Positions 33,776 through 42,385 are shown, numbered from the stretch's first letter. The stretch is 64,000 bases of DNA from Palsa-1392 sp036490335 (GCA_036490335.1 DASXEB010000017.1:310001-374000); one strand, 5' to 3'. Program-made: numbers and translations. Notes: generated by a model from the sequence alone, not told the origin.

Positions 33776-34287
33776 CGAATAAAGGACTCCGGGCCGTGCA
33801 GCCGGAGTAAATTGAGCAGACTGAGTAGCAGCGCGAGGCTCGCCAGCGCCGCCACGGCGAAAATCGCTCGTCCGAGATAGTCCGTTTCCTTTTTGCGATT
33901 TTGAAACGGCGACGCGTTCGCGAAATCGGCCGGCTTCGCGCTCATCTCCGCCGGCCGCGTTTCGATCTCGCCGGGCTCGGGCAGCGCCTGGCTTTCGCCG
34001 ACCACGTCCGCTTCGTAACGCGCTTCAACTTTTCCAAAACGGATGCGATCGCCGACCCGCAAGGTGATCTCTTTGACGATTTCGCCGTTGACTCGCGTGC
34101 CGTTGGTCGAATCGAGATCGGTCAGTTGATAATGCCGGCCAAGCAAACTCAGGCGCGCGTGCCGGCTCGAGACTGACGGGTCGTCGATCTGGAGCGAATT
34201 ATCGAGCGCGCGGCCGATCGTGATCCGCCCGTCGGTCAGCTCGTGCGTCGTTTTTCCGCCTTCCAGCCCGAACGAAAGTTTCGGCAT
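33772..34287 (-). CDS. FHA-domain membrane protein
   Basis: A 171-residue protein. Residues 1-90 form a forkhead-associated domain that binds phospho-threonine peptides. ITIGRALDNSLQIDDPSVSSRHARLSL carries the conserved Gly-Arg and Ser-Arg-His (residues 22-48, read in two parts), and LTDLDSTNGTRVNG carries the Asn-Gly pair. A Pro/Glu-rich linker and a C-terminal membrane anchor (AIFAVAALASLALLLSLLNLL, about 141-162) follow. It lies 15 bp downstream of the CHASE2-cyclase gene on the same strand, so the two probably act in one signalling unit. No Ser/Thr kinase is encoded nearby. Confidence 0.85.
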   Translation of the reverse strand: MPKLSFGLEGGKTTHELTDGRITIGRALDNSLQIDDPSVSSRHARLSLLGRHYQLTDLDSTNGTRVNGEIVKEITLRVGDRIRFGKVEARYEADVVGESQALPEPGEIETRPAEMSAKPADFANASPFQNRKKETDYLGRAIFAVAALASLALLLSLLNLLRLHGPESFIR

Positions 34288-34302
34288 AACGACCGCTGCT
34301 TA

Positions 34303-36411
34303 TCACTTCTTTTTGAAAACCTCCACCGCATTCCACGCCGGATCGGGCGGCGCCGTTTCGTATTCGAGCGCGCGGTCGAGATACATTTTCGCCAGGTAGT
34401 CGTCGGGGTAAAATTCGAGAAACCGCGAAAGCAAAATTTTCGCCTCGCCAAAATCGCGGTGGCGAAATTTCTGAAAGGCCTCCTCGTAAGTCGGCAGGCG
34501 CTGCAGCAATTCGGCGTCGAGCGTCTCATCGTCGCGCGCGCCGATCAGCGTCGTAATTTCCACCGGCTCGGTTTTCCCTTTCACCTGCACGCGCGCAACG
34601 CTGCGGACGTGAAACTCGTCCCCAACGAACTCGGTCGCCGTCGGCCCGAGCAAAATATCGGCGCCGTAGGTTCTCGTTAGGCCTTCGAGCCTCGAGGCGA
34701 GATTGACCGCGTCACCGATCACGGTCGGGTCGGCTTTTTCCTGCGAGCCGATGTTGCCGCCGAGCACGTCGCCCTGGTTGATGCCGATGCCGATCGCGAA
34801 CGGCGCGATGCCTTGGGCGAACCATTTATCGTTGAGAATTTTCAGCTCGCGCCGCATCGCGAGCGCGGCGCGCGCGGCCATTTTCGTGTCTTCCGCTTTG
34901 CCGCCGCTGCGCACGTTTCCCCACACTGCCATGACGGCGTCACCGATGAATTTGTCGAGCGTGCCGCCGTGTTCGAAGACCGCTGCGGTCATGCGGCTGA
35001 GGTATTCGTTCAGTTGCCTAACGAGCGCTTCGGGGTCGGCGTTTTCGGTCAGGCTGGTGAACCCGACGATGTCGGAAAACAAAATCGTCGCCGGGATGCG
35101 GACGCCTTTCAGGCTGCTGTAAAAGCTTGCCGGATTATCGAGAATTTCTTTGACGAGATTTTTCGAAACGTAACGTTCGAGGGTGCGCCGGGTGCGCAGT
35201 TTTTCGATCCGCTCAAGCGCGTACTCGAAGCCTAACGAACTCGCGCCGCTGAGCAAAAACGCGCCGAGCACCGGCACAGTGAGCAACAAAAATCCCCCGC
35301 GATCGTATTCCAGCCGGCTGACCAAAAGATAAGCCGCGCTCACGAGCACGAGGGCGAAAAGACAAATGAGCGGCCGCCTAACGAACGCAATGAGCAGCCA
35401 CGCCGCGACGCCCGCGCCAAGCACGAGCACGAGCATGAGCCGCGGCGGAGTCGGCTCAAGAAATTGATGCGCGAGGGCCGCCGCCATCGTTTGCAAATGC
35501 AGCGCAGGCCCGAGCGTGTTCGGGCTCATCGGCGTCGCCACAACATCGTGCGCGATCTGCGAAGCCGCGCCGATGAGTACGATCTTGTCTTTAAAAAACG
35601 CGCCGTTTTGATAATTCGCCTTCCACATTTTCGGATCGAAAACTTCGTAAAGCGTGCGCGGCGGATAGGCGTCGATCGCGCCGAAACGCAACAGGTGCGC
35701 ATGCTCGTCGCGTGGCACGTCCGCGCCGTGGCCGAGTTGCTCGAGACCGCGCGCCGCGAATGATTGATAAACTTCTTCGCCGGCAAACGGCGCCAGGCCC
35801 GCAAGCTCTCGATCCGAAGTCGTGAAGAGCGCCGCGCGAATTTTTCCATCGATCGGATCGGGCCAAAAATTCACGTAGCCGACGCGCGCGTCCGCGTTTG
35901 GAGGCGGCGGGACCAGGGTCTCGTTAGGCCAGATAATCTGGTCGCTATTCGAAACGTCGATGTTTGAACCGAGGACGACGCGATCGTGATATTTCGCGAG
36001 CGCCGCGGCGAAGGCCGGATCGCCATCGTTAGGCGGACTAAAGACCAGATCGAACATGACGAGCCGCGCGCCCGCACCGAAAAGCCGGTCGAGCAAAAGC
36101 GCCCAGACTTCGCGCGACCACGGCCACGGTCGCGCCGTCATCAACTGAAACGCGCGATTGTTCGCCAGCTCGTCGGGCGACAACGGCGGCATCTCGAGCG
36201 TGCTTTGGTCGATCGCGAGCAAAACAAAATCGCTGCGCGTCGGCGTTTTCGCGCCTTCGCGCCGGAGCAAATCTTCGAAGCCCTGCTCGAGCCGCCAAGG
36301 CGCGGAAATGAACGGCACGCTCGGAAATTCGCGCCCGAGCAGAATGAGCGCCGTCCAGAACGCGCAGATCGCCGCGAGGATGAAAAGACGATGCCGGCTC
36401 AGCCAATGCAC
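34303..36411 (-). CDS. CHASE2-domain adenylate cyclase (class III)
   Basis: A 702-residue membrane receptor enzyme. One N-terminal helix (LFILAAICAFWTALILLG), then a periplasmic CHASE2 sensor (about 30-320, with GAGARLVMFDLVF and KDKIVLIGAASQIAHDVVATP). Three helices (about 325-395) follow, then a class III cyclase domain (about 436-590). Metal-binding Asp447 (FSDIVGFTS) and Asp491 (GDAVMAVWG) are present. Substrate residues Lys487 and Asp567 fit ATP over GTP, and Asn570/Arg574 fit the transition-state pair. The C-terminal TPR-like tail (about 625-700) may bind partners. It should make cAMP in response to an envelope signal. It is divergent from rplT and upstream of the FHA gene. Confidence 0.9.
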   Translation of the reverse strand: MHWLSRHRLFILAAICAFWTALILLGREFPSVPFISAPWRLEQGFEDLLRREGAKTPTRSDFVLLAIDQSTLEMPPLSPDELANNRAFQLMTARPWPWSREVWALLLDRLFGAGARLVMFDLVFSPPNDGDPAFAAALAKYHDRVVLGSNIDVSNSDQIIWPNETLVPPPPNADARVGYVNFWPDPIDGKIRAALFTTSDRELAGLAPFAGEEVYQSFAARGLEQLGHGADVPRDEHAHLLRFGAIDAYPPRTLYEVFDPKMWKANYQNGAFFKDKIVLIGAASQIAHDVVATPMSPNTLGPALHLQTMAAALAHQFLEPTPPRLMLVLVLGAGVAAWLLIAFVRRPLICLFALVLVSAAYLLVSRLEYDRGGFLLLTVPVLGAFLLSGASSLGFEYALERIEKLRTRRTLERYVSKNLVKEILDNPASFYSSLKGVRIPATILFSDIVGFTSLTENADPEALVRQLNEYLSRMTAAVFEHGGTLDKFIGDAVMAVWGNVRSGGKAEDTKMAARAALAMRRELKILNDKWFAQGIAPFAIGIGINQGDVLGGNIGSQEKADPTVIGDAVNLASRLEGLTRTYGADILLGPTATEFVGDEFHVRSVARVQVKGKTEPVEITTLIGARDDETLDAELLQRLPTYEEAFQKFRHRDFGEAKILLSRFLEFYPDDYLAKMYLDRALEYETAPPDPAWNAVEVFKKK

Positions 36412-36617
36412 GGGCGCATTCTAGGAAATCTTCCGCGCGAAATCGAGTTGTCATTTCGTCGTGCGCGCCTATTTTCCCAGCCCGACGTTTCCAAAAAACG
36501 CCGGCGGCGCTGTCCACCTGGTCGCAAAAATTTTTGCGCCTAACGAGCGAGTGAGGTCGGAGAGAGCCTAACGAATAAACAACTCGCCCGGGAGATCCGC
36601 CACGGCGGAATAACAAC

Positions 36618-37010
36618 ATGCCAAGAGCCACCAACGCGCCCGCCAGCCGCGAGCGCCGCAAACGCGTCGTCAAATCCGCCAAAGGTTATCGCGGAAGGCG
36701 GTCGAAACTTTTCCGCTACGCGAAAGACGCGACGATGAAGGGAAAATATTGGGCCTATCGCGATCGCAAAACGCGCAAACGCAATTTCCGCATGCTCTGG
36801 GTGCAACGGCTCAACGCCGCCGTCCGCGCGCAGGGTTTGACTTACAGCCGCTTCGCCGAAGGTTTGAAAGCCGCCGGCATCGGACTCGACCGCAAGATTC
36901 TTTCCGATCTCGCGATCAGCGATGAAGTCGGTTTCAAAAACATCGTCGACCAGGTCAAAGGCGCGCTCGAGAAAAAATCGAGCGAAGCGAAAAGCAAAAA
37001 AGCGGCCTAA
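36618..37010 (+). CDS. rplT: 50S ribosomal protein L20
   Basis: A 130-residue 23S-rRNA-binding protein needed early in 50S assembly. It starts MPRATNAPASRERRKRVVKS, with the basic N-terminal extension, then GYRGRRSKLFRYAKDATMK. The globular part is MLWVQRLNAAVRAQGLTYSR, FAEGLKAAGIGLDRKILSD. It ends with a Lys-rich tail longer than usual. infC and rpmI, normally upstream, are absent. The leader (36412-36617) holds two motif copies (36538, 36566) and a small CCGCC-AC-GGCGG hairpin. The 3' end reads GCCTAACGT, one base off the motif. Confidence 0.95.
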   Translation: MPRATNAPASRERRKRVVKSAKGYRGRRSKLFRYAKDATMKGKYWAYRDRKTRKRNFRMLWVQRLNAAVRAQGLTYSRFAEGLKAAGIGLDRKILSDLAISDEVGFKNIVDQVKGALEKKSSEAKSKKAA

Positions 37011-37020
37011 CGTTTCTGCG

Positions 37021-37044
37021 AAATCCGCGATCGAAGGCGGATTT
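37021..37044 (+). other. Hairpin between rplT and pheS
   Basis: AAATCCGC at 37021-37028 pairs with GCGGATTT at 37037-37044 around an 8-base loop. The site lies 10 bp after the rplT stop and directly before the motif copy that abuts the pheS start. The short T content (ATTTG) makes it a weak terminator at most. It may set the rplT to pheS ratio. Confidence 0.35.
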
Positions 37045-37053
37045 GCCTAACGA

Positions 37054-38073
37054 ATGACGCACCCGCTGGAAGAATTGCGCGAGGCGGCGCTGGCCGAGAT
37101 TGCCGCCGCAGCTGACGAACCCGCGCTCGAAGCCGCGCGCGTCCGTTATCTTGGGCGCAGCGGGAGCATTTCCGCTTGGAGCGAGCAGATGAAATCGCTC
37201 TCGAAAGAGGAGCGACCGGTCGTCGGCAAGCTGCTCAATCAAGTGCGCAACGCGGTTACGAGCGCGGTCGATGAGGCGGCTGAAAAACTGCGGGTCGCGA
37301 GCGAATCGCGCGCCCTCGCCGACATCGACATTTCGCTGCCCGGCACGCCTAACGAACTCGGCGCGCTCCATCCGCTCACGCAAATGCTCGATCGCGCCAT
37401 CGCGCTTTTTCGGCGGATGGGTTTCGCGCTCGCCGAAGGCCCGGACATCGAGGACGAATGGCATTGCTTCGACGCGCTCAACACCGCGCCCGACCATCCG
37501 GCGCGCAACGAAGCCGACACGTTTTATCTGCCCGACGGCCGGCTGTTGCGCACCCACACTTCGACTGTGCAGATTCGCACGATGGAAAACGCGCCGCCGC
37601 CGATCCGCGTCATCGCGCCGGGCGCCGCGTATCGCCGCGACGAAATCGACGCGACGCACAGCGCGCAGTTTCACCAGATCGAAGGCCTCTACGTCGATGA
37701 AGGCGTGAGCGTCGCCGATTTGAAAGGCACGCTCGAATATTTCCTGCGCGAACTTTTCGGCGCGGAAACAGCGGTCCGTTTTCGCCCGCATTATTTTCCG
37801 TTTACAGAGCCGAGTTTCGAGATCGATGTGAAATCGAAGGCGCTGAAAAGCGGCGAGAAATGGCTCGAAGTTTGCGGCTGCGGCATGGTCCATCCCGCGG
37901 TTTTCGAGGAGGTGAATCGCGCGCGCGGCGATAGCGCTTACGATCCGGAAAAGTGGAGCGGCTTTGCTTTCGGGCTCGGCATGGATCGTCTCGCAATGAT
38001 TCTTTTCGAAATTCCCGACATCCGGTTTTTCGCGCAAAACGATCTGCGTTTCCTGCGCCAGTTCGCCTCGTAA
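37054..38073 (+). CDS. pheS: Phenylalanyl-tRNA synthetase alpha subunit
   Basis: A 339-residue class II synthetase subunit that carries the catalytic site for Phe-tRNA charging in an (alpha-beta)2 complex. The N-terminal coiled coil (about 1-85, EELREAALAEIAAAADEPALEAA) contacts tRNA. The class II core includes HPLTQMLDRAIALFRRMGF, HSAQFHQIEGLYVDE (motif 2) and FAFGLGMDRLAMILF (motif 3, with the conserved Arg). Its length is normal. ATG 37054 directly follows a GCCTAACGA copy. Its stop codon abuts the pheT start. Confidence 0.97.
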   Translation: MTHPLEELREAALAEIAAAADEPALEAARVRYLGRSGSISAWSEQMKSLSKEERPVVGKLLNQVRNAVTSAVDEAAEKLRVASESRALADIDISLPGTPNELGALHPLTQMLDRAIALFRRMGFALAEGPDIEDEWHCFDALNTAPDHPARNEADTFYLPDGRLLRTHTSTVQIRTMENAPPPIRVIAPGAAYRRDEIDATHSAQFHQIEGLYVDEGVSVADLKGTLEYFLRELFGAETAVRFRPHYFPFTEPSFEIDVKSKALKSGEKWLEVCGCGMVHPAVFEEVNRARGDSAYDPEKWSGFAFGLGMDRLAMILFEIPDIRFFAQNDLRFLRQFAS

Positions 38074-40404
38074 ATGAAATTTTCCGTGAACTGGCTCGGC
38101 GAATTCGTCGAGCTGCCTAACGACATCGCGCAGCTCGCCGAACTGCTCACGCTTGCCGGCGTCGAGATCGAGGGAATCGAAAAGCGCGGCGCCAATTTTG
38201 AGAATGTCGTCGTCGCGCAGATCGTCGATTCGAAACAACATCCGAATGCGGATCGTCTCAGCGTCTGCCAGGTCGACGACGGCAGAGGGACGCCGCGCCA
38301 GATCGTTTGCGGGGCGAAAAACTACAAGGTTGGCGACAAGGTCCCGCTCGCGTTGCCCGGCGCGGTTTTGCCTAACGAACTCAAAATCAAGGCGAGCAAG
38401 CTGCGCGGGGTCGAATCGCAAGGCATGCTGTGCAGCGCAAAAGAACTTGCGCTCTCCGACGAAAGCGCCGGCCTGCTCATTTTGCCTAACGAATCAAAAA
38501 TCGGCACGCCGATTGGAGAAATTTTCCCTAACGACACCATTCTCGATGTCGAGATCACGCCGAATCGCGCCGATTTGTTGAGCCATTACGGACTCGCGCG
38601 CGAGATCGCGGCGCTGACGCAAAAACTGTTGCGCACGCTCGAAATTGATGAGCCGGCAACAAAGGACGACACGATCCGCATCAGCGCGCCTAACGAGTGC
38701 CCATTTTATTCCGCACGCCGCATTGAGAATCTCGCCATCGGTCCGAGCCCGGGCTGGTTGCGCGCGAAGCTCGAAGCGGTCGGCTTGCGCGCGATCAACA
38801 ACGTCGTCGATGTGACGAATTTTGTGATGCTCGAACTGGGCCAGCCGCTGCACGCGTTCGATGCCGACAAAATCGAGGGCGCGATCGAAGTGCGCCTGGC
38901 GCGGCCTAACGAAAAGTTCCTTGCGCTCGATGGCCGCACTTACAACCTCACGCCGAAAAGTCTGCTAATCGCCGATGGCGCGCGCGCGATTGGCATCGGC
39001 GGCGTGATGGGCGGCGAAGAGAGCGGCGTGACCACGACGACGCGCAACATCATTCTGGAAAGCGCCTACTTTTTGCCGGCGAACATCCGGCGCACCGCGC
39101 GCGAGCTGAATTTGCCGAGTGACGCGAGCTATCGTTTCGAGCGCGGGGTCGATCCGGAAATGATCCTGCGCGCGTCGGCGCGGGCGGCGGAGCTTTTGCG
39201 CGAAGTCGCCGCCGGGGTTCCGGCAAGTGAAACGGCCGTTGCCGGCACGCTGCCGGCAGCGCCGGCGGGATTTTCGCTTCGTTATAAATTTTGCGACCGA
39301 GTTCTCGGGACGAAAATTGTGCCTAACGAGTGCGATCGCATTCTGGAAAGCTTCGGTTTGGAAAAACTCGGCGGGACGGCTGAGCAATCGACCTGGAAAA
39401 TTCCGAGTTATCGCGCTGATCTGCGACGCGAGGTCGATCTCGTCGAGGAGGTCGGGCGCGTGCACGGGATCGATCGCATTCCGTCCGCGAACCGTAGCAG
39501 CTTCGTGCCGGTGTCGGCGGCGGATCAGCGCTACGATTTCGAAGCGAAATTGCGGCAGCGTTTGATCGCGCGCGGTTTTTGCGAAGTGCGCACGTCGTCG
39601 CTCGTCGCGCGTGATTCGTTAGGCAAAGGCTTCGCGCGAGCGGCGGTCGAGCTGCGCAATCCGCTGAGCGAGGATCATGTCGCGCTGCGCCCGAGTTTGA
39701 TTCCCGGATTGTCTGGCGCGCTCGAGCGGAACCTGCGCGCGGGCACGAAAAGCATCCGGCTTTTCGAAATTGGCGCGGTTTTTCTGCCGCCGGATGGCCG
39801 GGAAGTGCGGCGCGTGGCGCTGCTCGTTTCCGGTCTGACGGAAAACGCGCCGAACTGGCGAGGCGGTGGCGCGCGCGCGCTCGATCTGTTCGATCTGAAG
39901 GGCGCGATCGAGTCGTTAGGCTGGTTTACGCCGCGCTTTGAGCGGACGGAAAATTCCAACTTTGCTCTCGCCGCGAGTGTGTTCGCGAAAGAGCACGAGG
40001 TTGGAGTCCTTGGCCAGCTTTCGTCGGGCGAAAAGGTTTTTTCGGCCGAGCTCGATTTGCCTAACGACGCCGAAACCGGCCTAACGAGTCCGCGTTTTCA
40101 CGAGCTGCAGCGTTTTCCTTCAGTCAGCCACGATATCGCGCTGTTTGCGCCGATCAGCCTGACGAATTCCGAAATCCTGCGCACGATCGCGGAGGCGAAC
40201 GAGCCATTGTTAGGCGAAGTCGCGCTCTTCGATTTGTTCAGCGGGAAAGGCGCGGAGAATCTGGGCGCGGAACGCAAATCGCTCGCTTACACGTTGACAT
40301 ACCGGGACAAAAATCGCACACTGACGCACGACGAAGTGAACGGGGCGCACGATCGCATCCGGGCCCGTTTGCGGAGTTCGTTAGGCGTGGAATTGCGCGA
40401 GTAG
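38074..40404 (+). CDS. pheT: Phenylalanyl-tRNA synthetase beta subunit
   Basis: A 776-residue subunit for tRNA binding and editing. Domains: B1 (MKFSVNWLGEFVELP), the tRNA-binding OB fold EMAP-like region (VVAQIVDSKQHPNADRLSVC, about 45-150), B3/B4 editing domain (about 210-385), B5 (about 400-470), the class II-like core and the C-terminal FDX-ACB anticodon-binding domain (LQRFPSVSHDIALFA, about 685-776). It starts on the base after the pheS stop. Remarkably, it carries twelve copies of the 9-mer/8-mer motif in 2.3 kb, the densest gene in the window (recurring PNE/PND and SLG tripeptides). Confidence 0.97.
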   Translation: MKFSVNWLGEFVELPNDIAQLAELLTLAGVEIEGIEKRGANFENVVVAQIVDSKQHPNADRLSVCQVDDGRGTPRQIVCGAKNYKVGDKVPLALPGAVLPNELKIKASKLRGVESQGMLCSAKELALSDESAGLLILPNESKIGTPIGEIFPNDTILDVEITPNRADLLSHYGLAREIAALTQKLLRTLEIDEPATKDDTIRISAPNECPFYSARRIENLAIGPSPGWLRAKLEAVGLRAINNVVDVTNFVMLELGQPLHAFDADKIEGAIEVRLARPNEKFLALDGRTYNLTPKSLLIADGARAIGIGGVMGGEESGVTTTTRNIILESAYFLPANIRRTARELNLPSDASYRFERGVDPEMILRASARAAELLREVAAGVPASETAVAGTLPAAPAGFSLRYKFCDRVLGTKIVPNECDRILESFGLEKLGGTAEQSTWKIPSYRADLRREVDLVEEVGRVHGIDRIPSANRSSFVPVSAADQRYDFEAKLRQRLIARGFCEVRTSSLVARDSLGKGFARAAVELRNPLSEDHVALRPSLIPGLSGALERNLRAGTKSIRLFEIGAVFLPPDGREVRRVALLVSGLTENAPNWRGGGARALDLFDLKGAIESLGWFTPRFERTENSNFALAASVFAKEHEVGVLGQLSSGEKVFSAELDLPNDAETGLTSPRFHELQRFPSVSHDIALFAPISLTNSEILRTIAEANEPLLGEVALFDLFSGKGAENLGAERKSLAYTLTYRDKNRTLTHDEVNGAHDRIRARLRSSLGVELRE

Positions 40405-40425
40405 TTCTTTGAAAGCGAGAGTGGT

Positions 40426-40481
40426 CGATTGAGAGTTGAAGGTGCTCAGACCTATTAGCGTCTACTTTCAGCTCTCTATCG
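40426..40481. repeat. Long imperfect hairpin upstream of the 6S RNA
   Basis: CGATTGAGAGTTGAAGGT at 40426-40443 faces ACTTTCAGCTCTCTATCG at 40464-40481. Allowing two G-T pairs there is a single mismatch in 18 positions, with a 20-base loop. The outer flanks (AGT / ACT) extend the pairing weakly. It lies 22 bp after pheT and just before the 6S RNA. No T-tract follows, so it does not look like a terminator. It may be a folded leader, a regulatory site for the 6S promoter or a remnant of a small mobile repeat. Confidence 0.55.
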
Positions 40482-40495
40482 GCGACTTTCGAAAA

Positions 40496-40677
40496 ATTTA
40501 CCCTGCGGTGTTCGAGATACAGGTAGGATTCCCGGACCGATATTGTTAGCTCAGGGGGCCAGGTCGTCAGGGGAAAATGGCATGCCTTCATTGGAAGTCA
40601 GACGCTCCGGCGGCAGTCACCCGCCCGTTACCATAAGGGAACGGGATATCCGCCTAAACGGCATCAGCGGGGTAACT
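40496..40677 (+). ncRNA. ssrS: Probable 6S RNA
   Basis: A stretch of about 182 bases between pheT and carA folds like 6S RNA, which binds housekeeping RNA polymerase as a decoy open promoter in stationary phase. The ends pair as TTACCCTGC (40498-40506) with GCGGGGTAA (40667-40675). After a bulged A, GGTG (40507-40510) pairs with CATC (40662-40665). The 5' arm then reads GTTCG and, around 40531-40545, CCCGGACCGATATTG, closely resembling the conserved CTGAGCCGATATTT side of the E. coli central bubble. On the 3' side TAAGGGAACGGGATATCCGCC matches the expected return strand. An intrinsic terminator follows at 40684. No coding frame fits. Confidence 0.72.
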
Positions 40678-40683
40678 CCTTTC

Positions 40684-40715
40684 GCGCCCGGGTCAGAGAT
40701 GGCCCGGGCGCTTTT
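40684..40715 (+). terminator. Intrinsic terminator after the 6S RNA
   Basis: GCGCCCGGG at 40684-40692 and CCCGGGCGC at 40703-40711 form a perfect 9-bp GC-rich stem with a 10-base loop, followed by TTTT. It sits 6 bp beyond the predicted 6S RNA end and so defines its 3' limit. A reverse copy of the dispersed motif overlaps the last T (40715). Confidence 0.85.
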
Positions 40716-40728
40716 CGTTAGGCCGTGT

Positions 40729-40757
40729 TCGTTAGGCAATTGTCCGGCGCCTAACGA
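40729..40757. repeat. Inverted motif pair before carA
   Basis: TCGTTAGGC at 40729-40737 and GCCTAACGA at 40749-40757 form a 9-bp stem with an 11-base loop, 38 bp upstream of the carA start. A third copy (40715) lies just before. The cluster occupies the gap between the 6S terminator and carA and could act as a hairpin in the carA leader. Confidence 0.75.
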
Positions 40758-40795
40758 TTCGACATTTCACCGCTCCTCCGCCAAACTGCGCGCCG

Positions 40796-41920
40796 ATGCG
40801 CGCGCTCCTCGCTCTCGAAGACGGCCGGATTTTCGAGGGCGAATCGTTTGGCGCGACCGGCGAATGCGTCGGCGAAATTTGCTTCAACACTTCCATGACC
40901 GGCTACCAGGAAGTGCTGACCGACCCGTCATATCGTGGGCAGATCGTCGCCATGACTTACCCGTTGATCGGGAATTACGGGACGAACGACGCCGACGCAG
41001 AGAGCCGCGGACCGCATGTGCGCGGATTTGTCATCGAAGAACTGAGCGAGATCGCGAGCAACTGGCGCTCCGAGATTTCGCTCGATGAATATTTGCGCCG
41101 CTGGAAAATTCCCGGCATCCAGGGCGTCGACACTCGCGCGCTCACGCGGCATTTGCGCACGCGCGGCGCGATGAAAGCCTGCCTAACGACTAACGACCTC
41201 GCGTTTGACGAAGCCGTGCAGAGCGCTGTCGAAGGAACCGGTGTGATCGGGATGGATTTTGTGCGCGAAGTGACGGCGCCCGCGGCTTACGAATGGGACC
41301 CGGACGACACCTTGAGCGCGCCTTGGAACGCCGCCCGCGCGAAGCTCCCTCCGATCCGCCACCGCGTCGTCGCGTTCGATTACGGGATCAAAGAAAACAT
41401 CCTGCGCCGGCTGCGGCAGAATGGTTTCGGCGTCACCGTCGTGCCGGCGACCACGACCGCGGCGGAAGTGCTCGCGCAAAATCCCGACGGCGTTTTCCTT
41501 TCCAACGGCCCGGGCGATCCGGCGGCCCTCGACTACGCGCACGAAGCGGTCCGCGACCTCATGGGGAAAAAACCGATCTTCGGGATTTGCCTCGGCCACC
41601 AAGTGCTCGGCTTCGCGTTTGGCGGGAACACGTTCAAGCTCAAGTTTGGCCATCGGGGCGGCAACCAACCGGTCAAAGATCTGGCTACAGGCAAAGTCGC
41701 GATCACCTCGCAAAATCACGGCTTCGCGGTTGATCCCGATTCCTTGCCTAACGAAATCGAAATCACCCACGTGAACCTGAACGACGGCACCGTCGAAGGC
41801 ATGCGCCACCGCGAACTGCCCATCTTTAGCGTGCAATACCACCCCGAGGCCGCGCCCGGACCGCACGACGCCAGCTACTTCTTCGCCGAATTCGCACGCC
41901 TCATCGACCGGACTCGTTAG
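40796..41920 (+). CDS. carA: Carbamoyl-phosphate synthase small (glutaminase) subunit
   Basis: A 374-residue subunit that releases ammonia from glutamine for the large subunit CarB, feeding pyrimidine and arginine synthesis. The N-terminal CarA domain (LLALEDGRIFEGESFGATGE, TGYQEVLTDPSYRGQ) precedes the class I amidotransferase domain. Its triad is Cys265 (GICLGHQ), His349 and Glu351 (SVQYHPEAAPGP). Length is normal. Its TAG stop (41918-41920) is part of a TCGTTAGGC copy. carB is not in the window. Confidence 0.97.
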   Translation: MRALLALEDGRIFEGESFGATGECVGEICFNTSMTGYQEVLTDPSYRGQIVAMTYPLIGNYGTNDADAESRGPHVRGFVIEELSEIASNWRSEISLDEYLRRWKIPGIQGVDTRALTRHLRTRGAMKACLTTNDLAFDEAVQSAVEGTGVIGMDFVREVTAPAAYEWDPDDTLSAPWNAARAKLPPIRHRVVAFDYGIKENILRRLRQNGFGVTVVPATTTAAEVLAQNPDGVFLSNGPGDPAALDYAHEAVRDLMGKKPIFGICLGHQVLGFAFGGNTFKLKFGHRGGNQPVKDLATGKVAITSQNHGFAVDPDSLPNEIEITHVNLNDGTVEGMRHRELPIFSVQYHPEAAPGPHDASYFFAEFARLIDRTR

Positions 41921-41959
41921 GCGATTGACCGCGCGTCCTTGCGGCCTGACCTTCCGGGC

Positions 41960-42364
41960 ATGTATCACAACGAAAGAATCCCGAAATTCGTTCACGCCAC
42001 GGTCACCTTCACCTTCGCGGCCGGGCTTGCGCTCAGCCCGCTGGCGTTCGCGGCCGACAACGGCAAGGACAAGCTCGACGCCGCCTCGACCAAGGAAGTG
42101 ACGGGCGAGATCGTCGACATGATGTGCTACGTCGATCACAACGCGATGGGCGCGAAGCACGCGAGCTGCGCCGAGACCTGCATCAAAGGCGGGGGCCCGG
42201 TCGGCATCGTGAGCGACGGCAAAGCGATCCTCGTCGTCGGCGCGCACAAGCCGATGAACGACGAACTCGCGCCGCTCGCCGGCAAAACCGTCACCTTGCG
42301 CGGCAAGATGGCGAACAACGGCGGGGTCACGATGCTCGAGAACGCCGAGATCGTGAAAAAATAG
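41960..42364 (+). CDS. Exported protein with conserved-looking Cys/His cluster
   Basis: A 134-residue protein with a signal peptide (VHATVTFTFAAGLALSPLAFA, residues 11-31). I start at ATG 41960; the upstream in-frame start adds only a few residues. The mature region reads KEVTGEIVDMMCYVDHNAMG, then AKHASCAETCIKGGGPVGIV. Its CY..H (C53, H56), HxxC and CxxxC spacing suggests metal, haem or thiol chemistry in the periplasm. The rest is beta-rich (AILVVGAHKPMNDELAPLAGK, VTLRGKMANNGGVTMLENAE). I cannot name a family. It lies 39 bp after carA and ends at an intrinsic terminator. Function not assigned. Confidence 0.65.
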   Translation: MYHNERIPKFVHATVTFTFAAGLALSPLAFAADNGKDKLDAASTKEVTGEIVDMMCYVDHNAMGAKHASCAETCIKGGGPVGIVSDGKAILVVGAHKPMNDELAPLAGKTVTLRGKMANNGGVTMLENAEIVKK

Positions 42365-42385
42365 TTCGTTAGGCGAATTTTCGCA

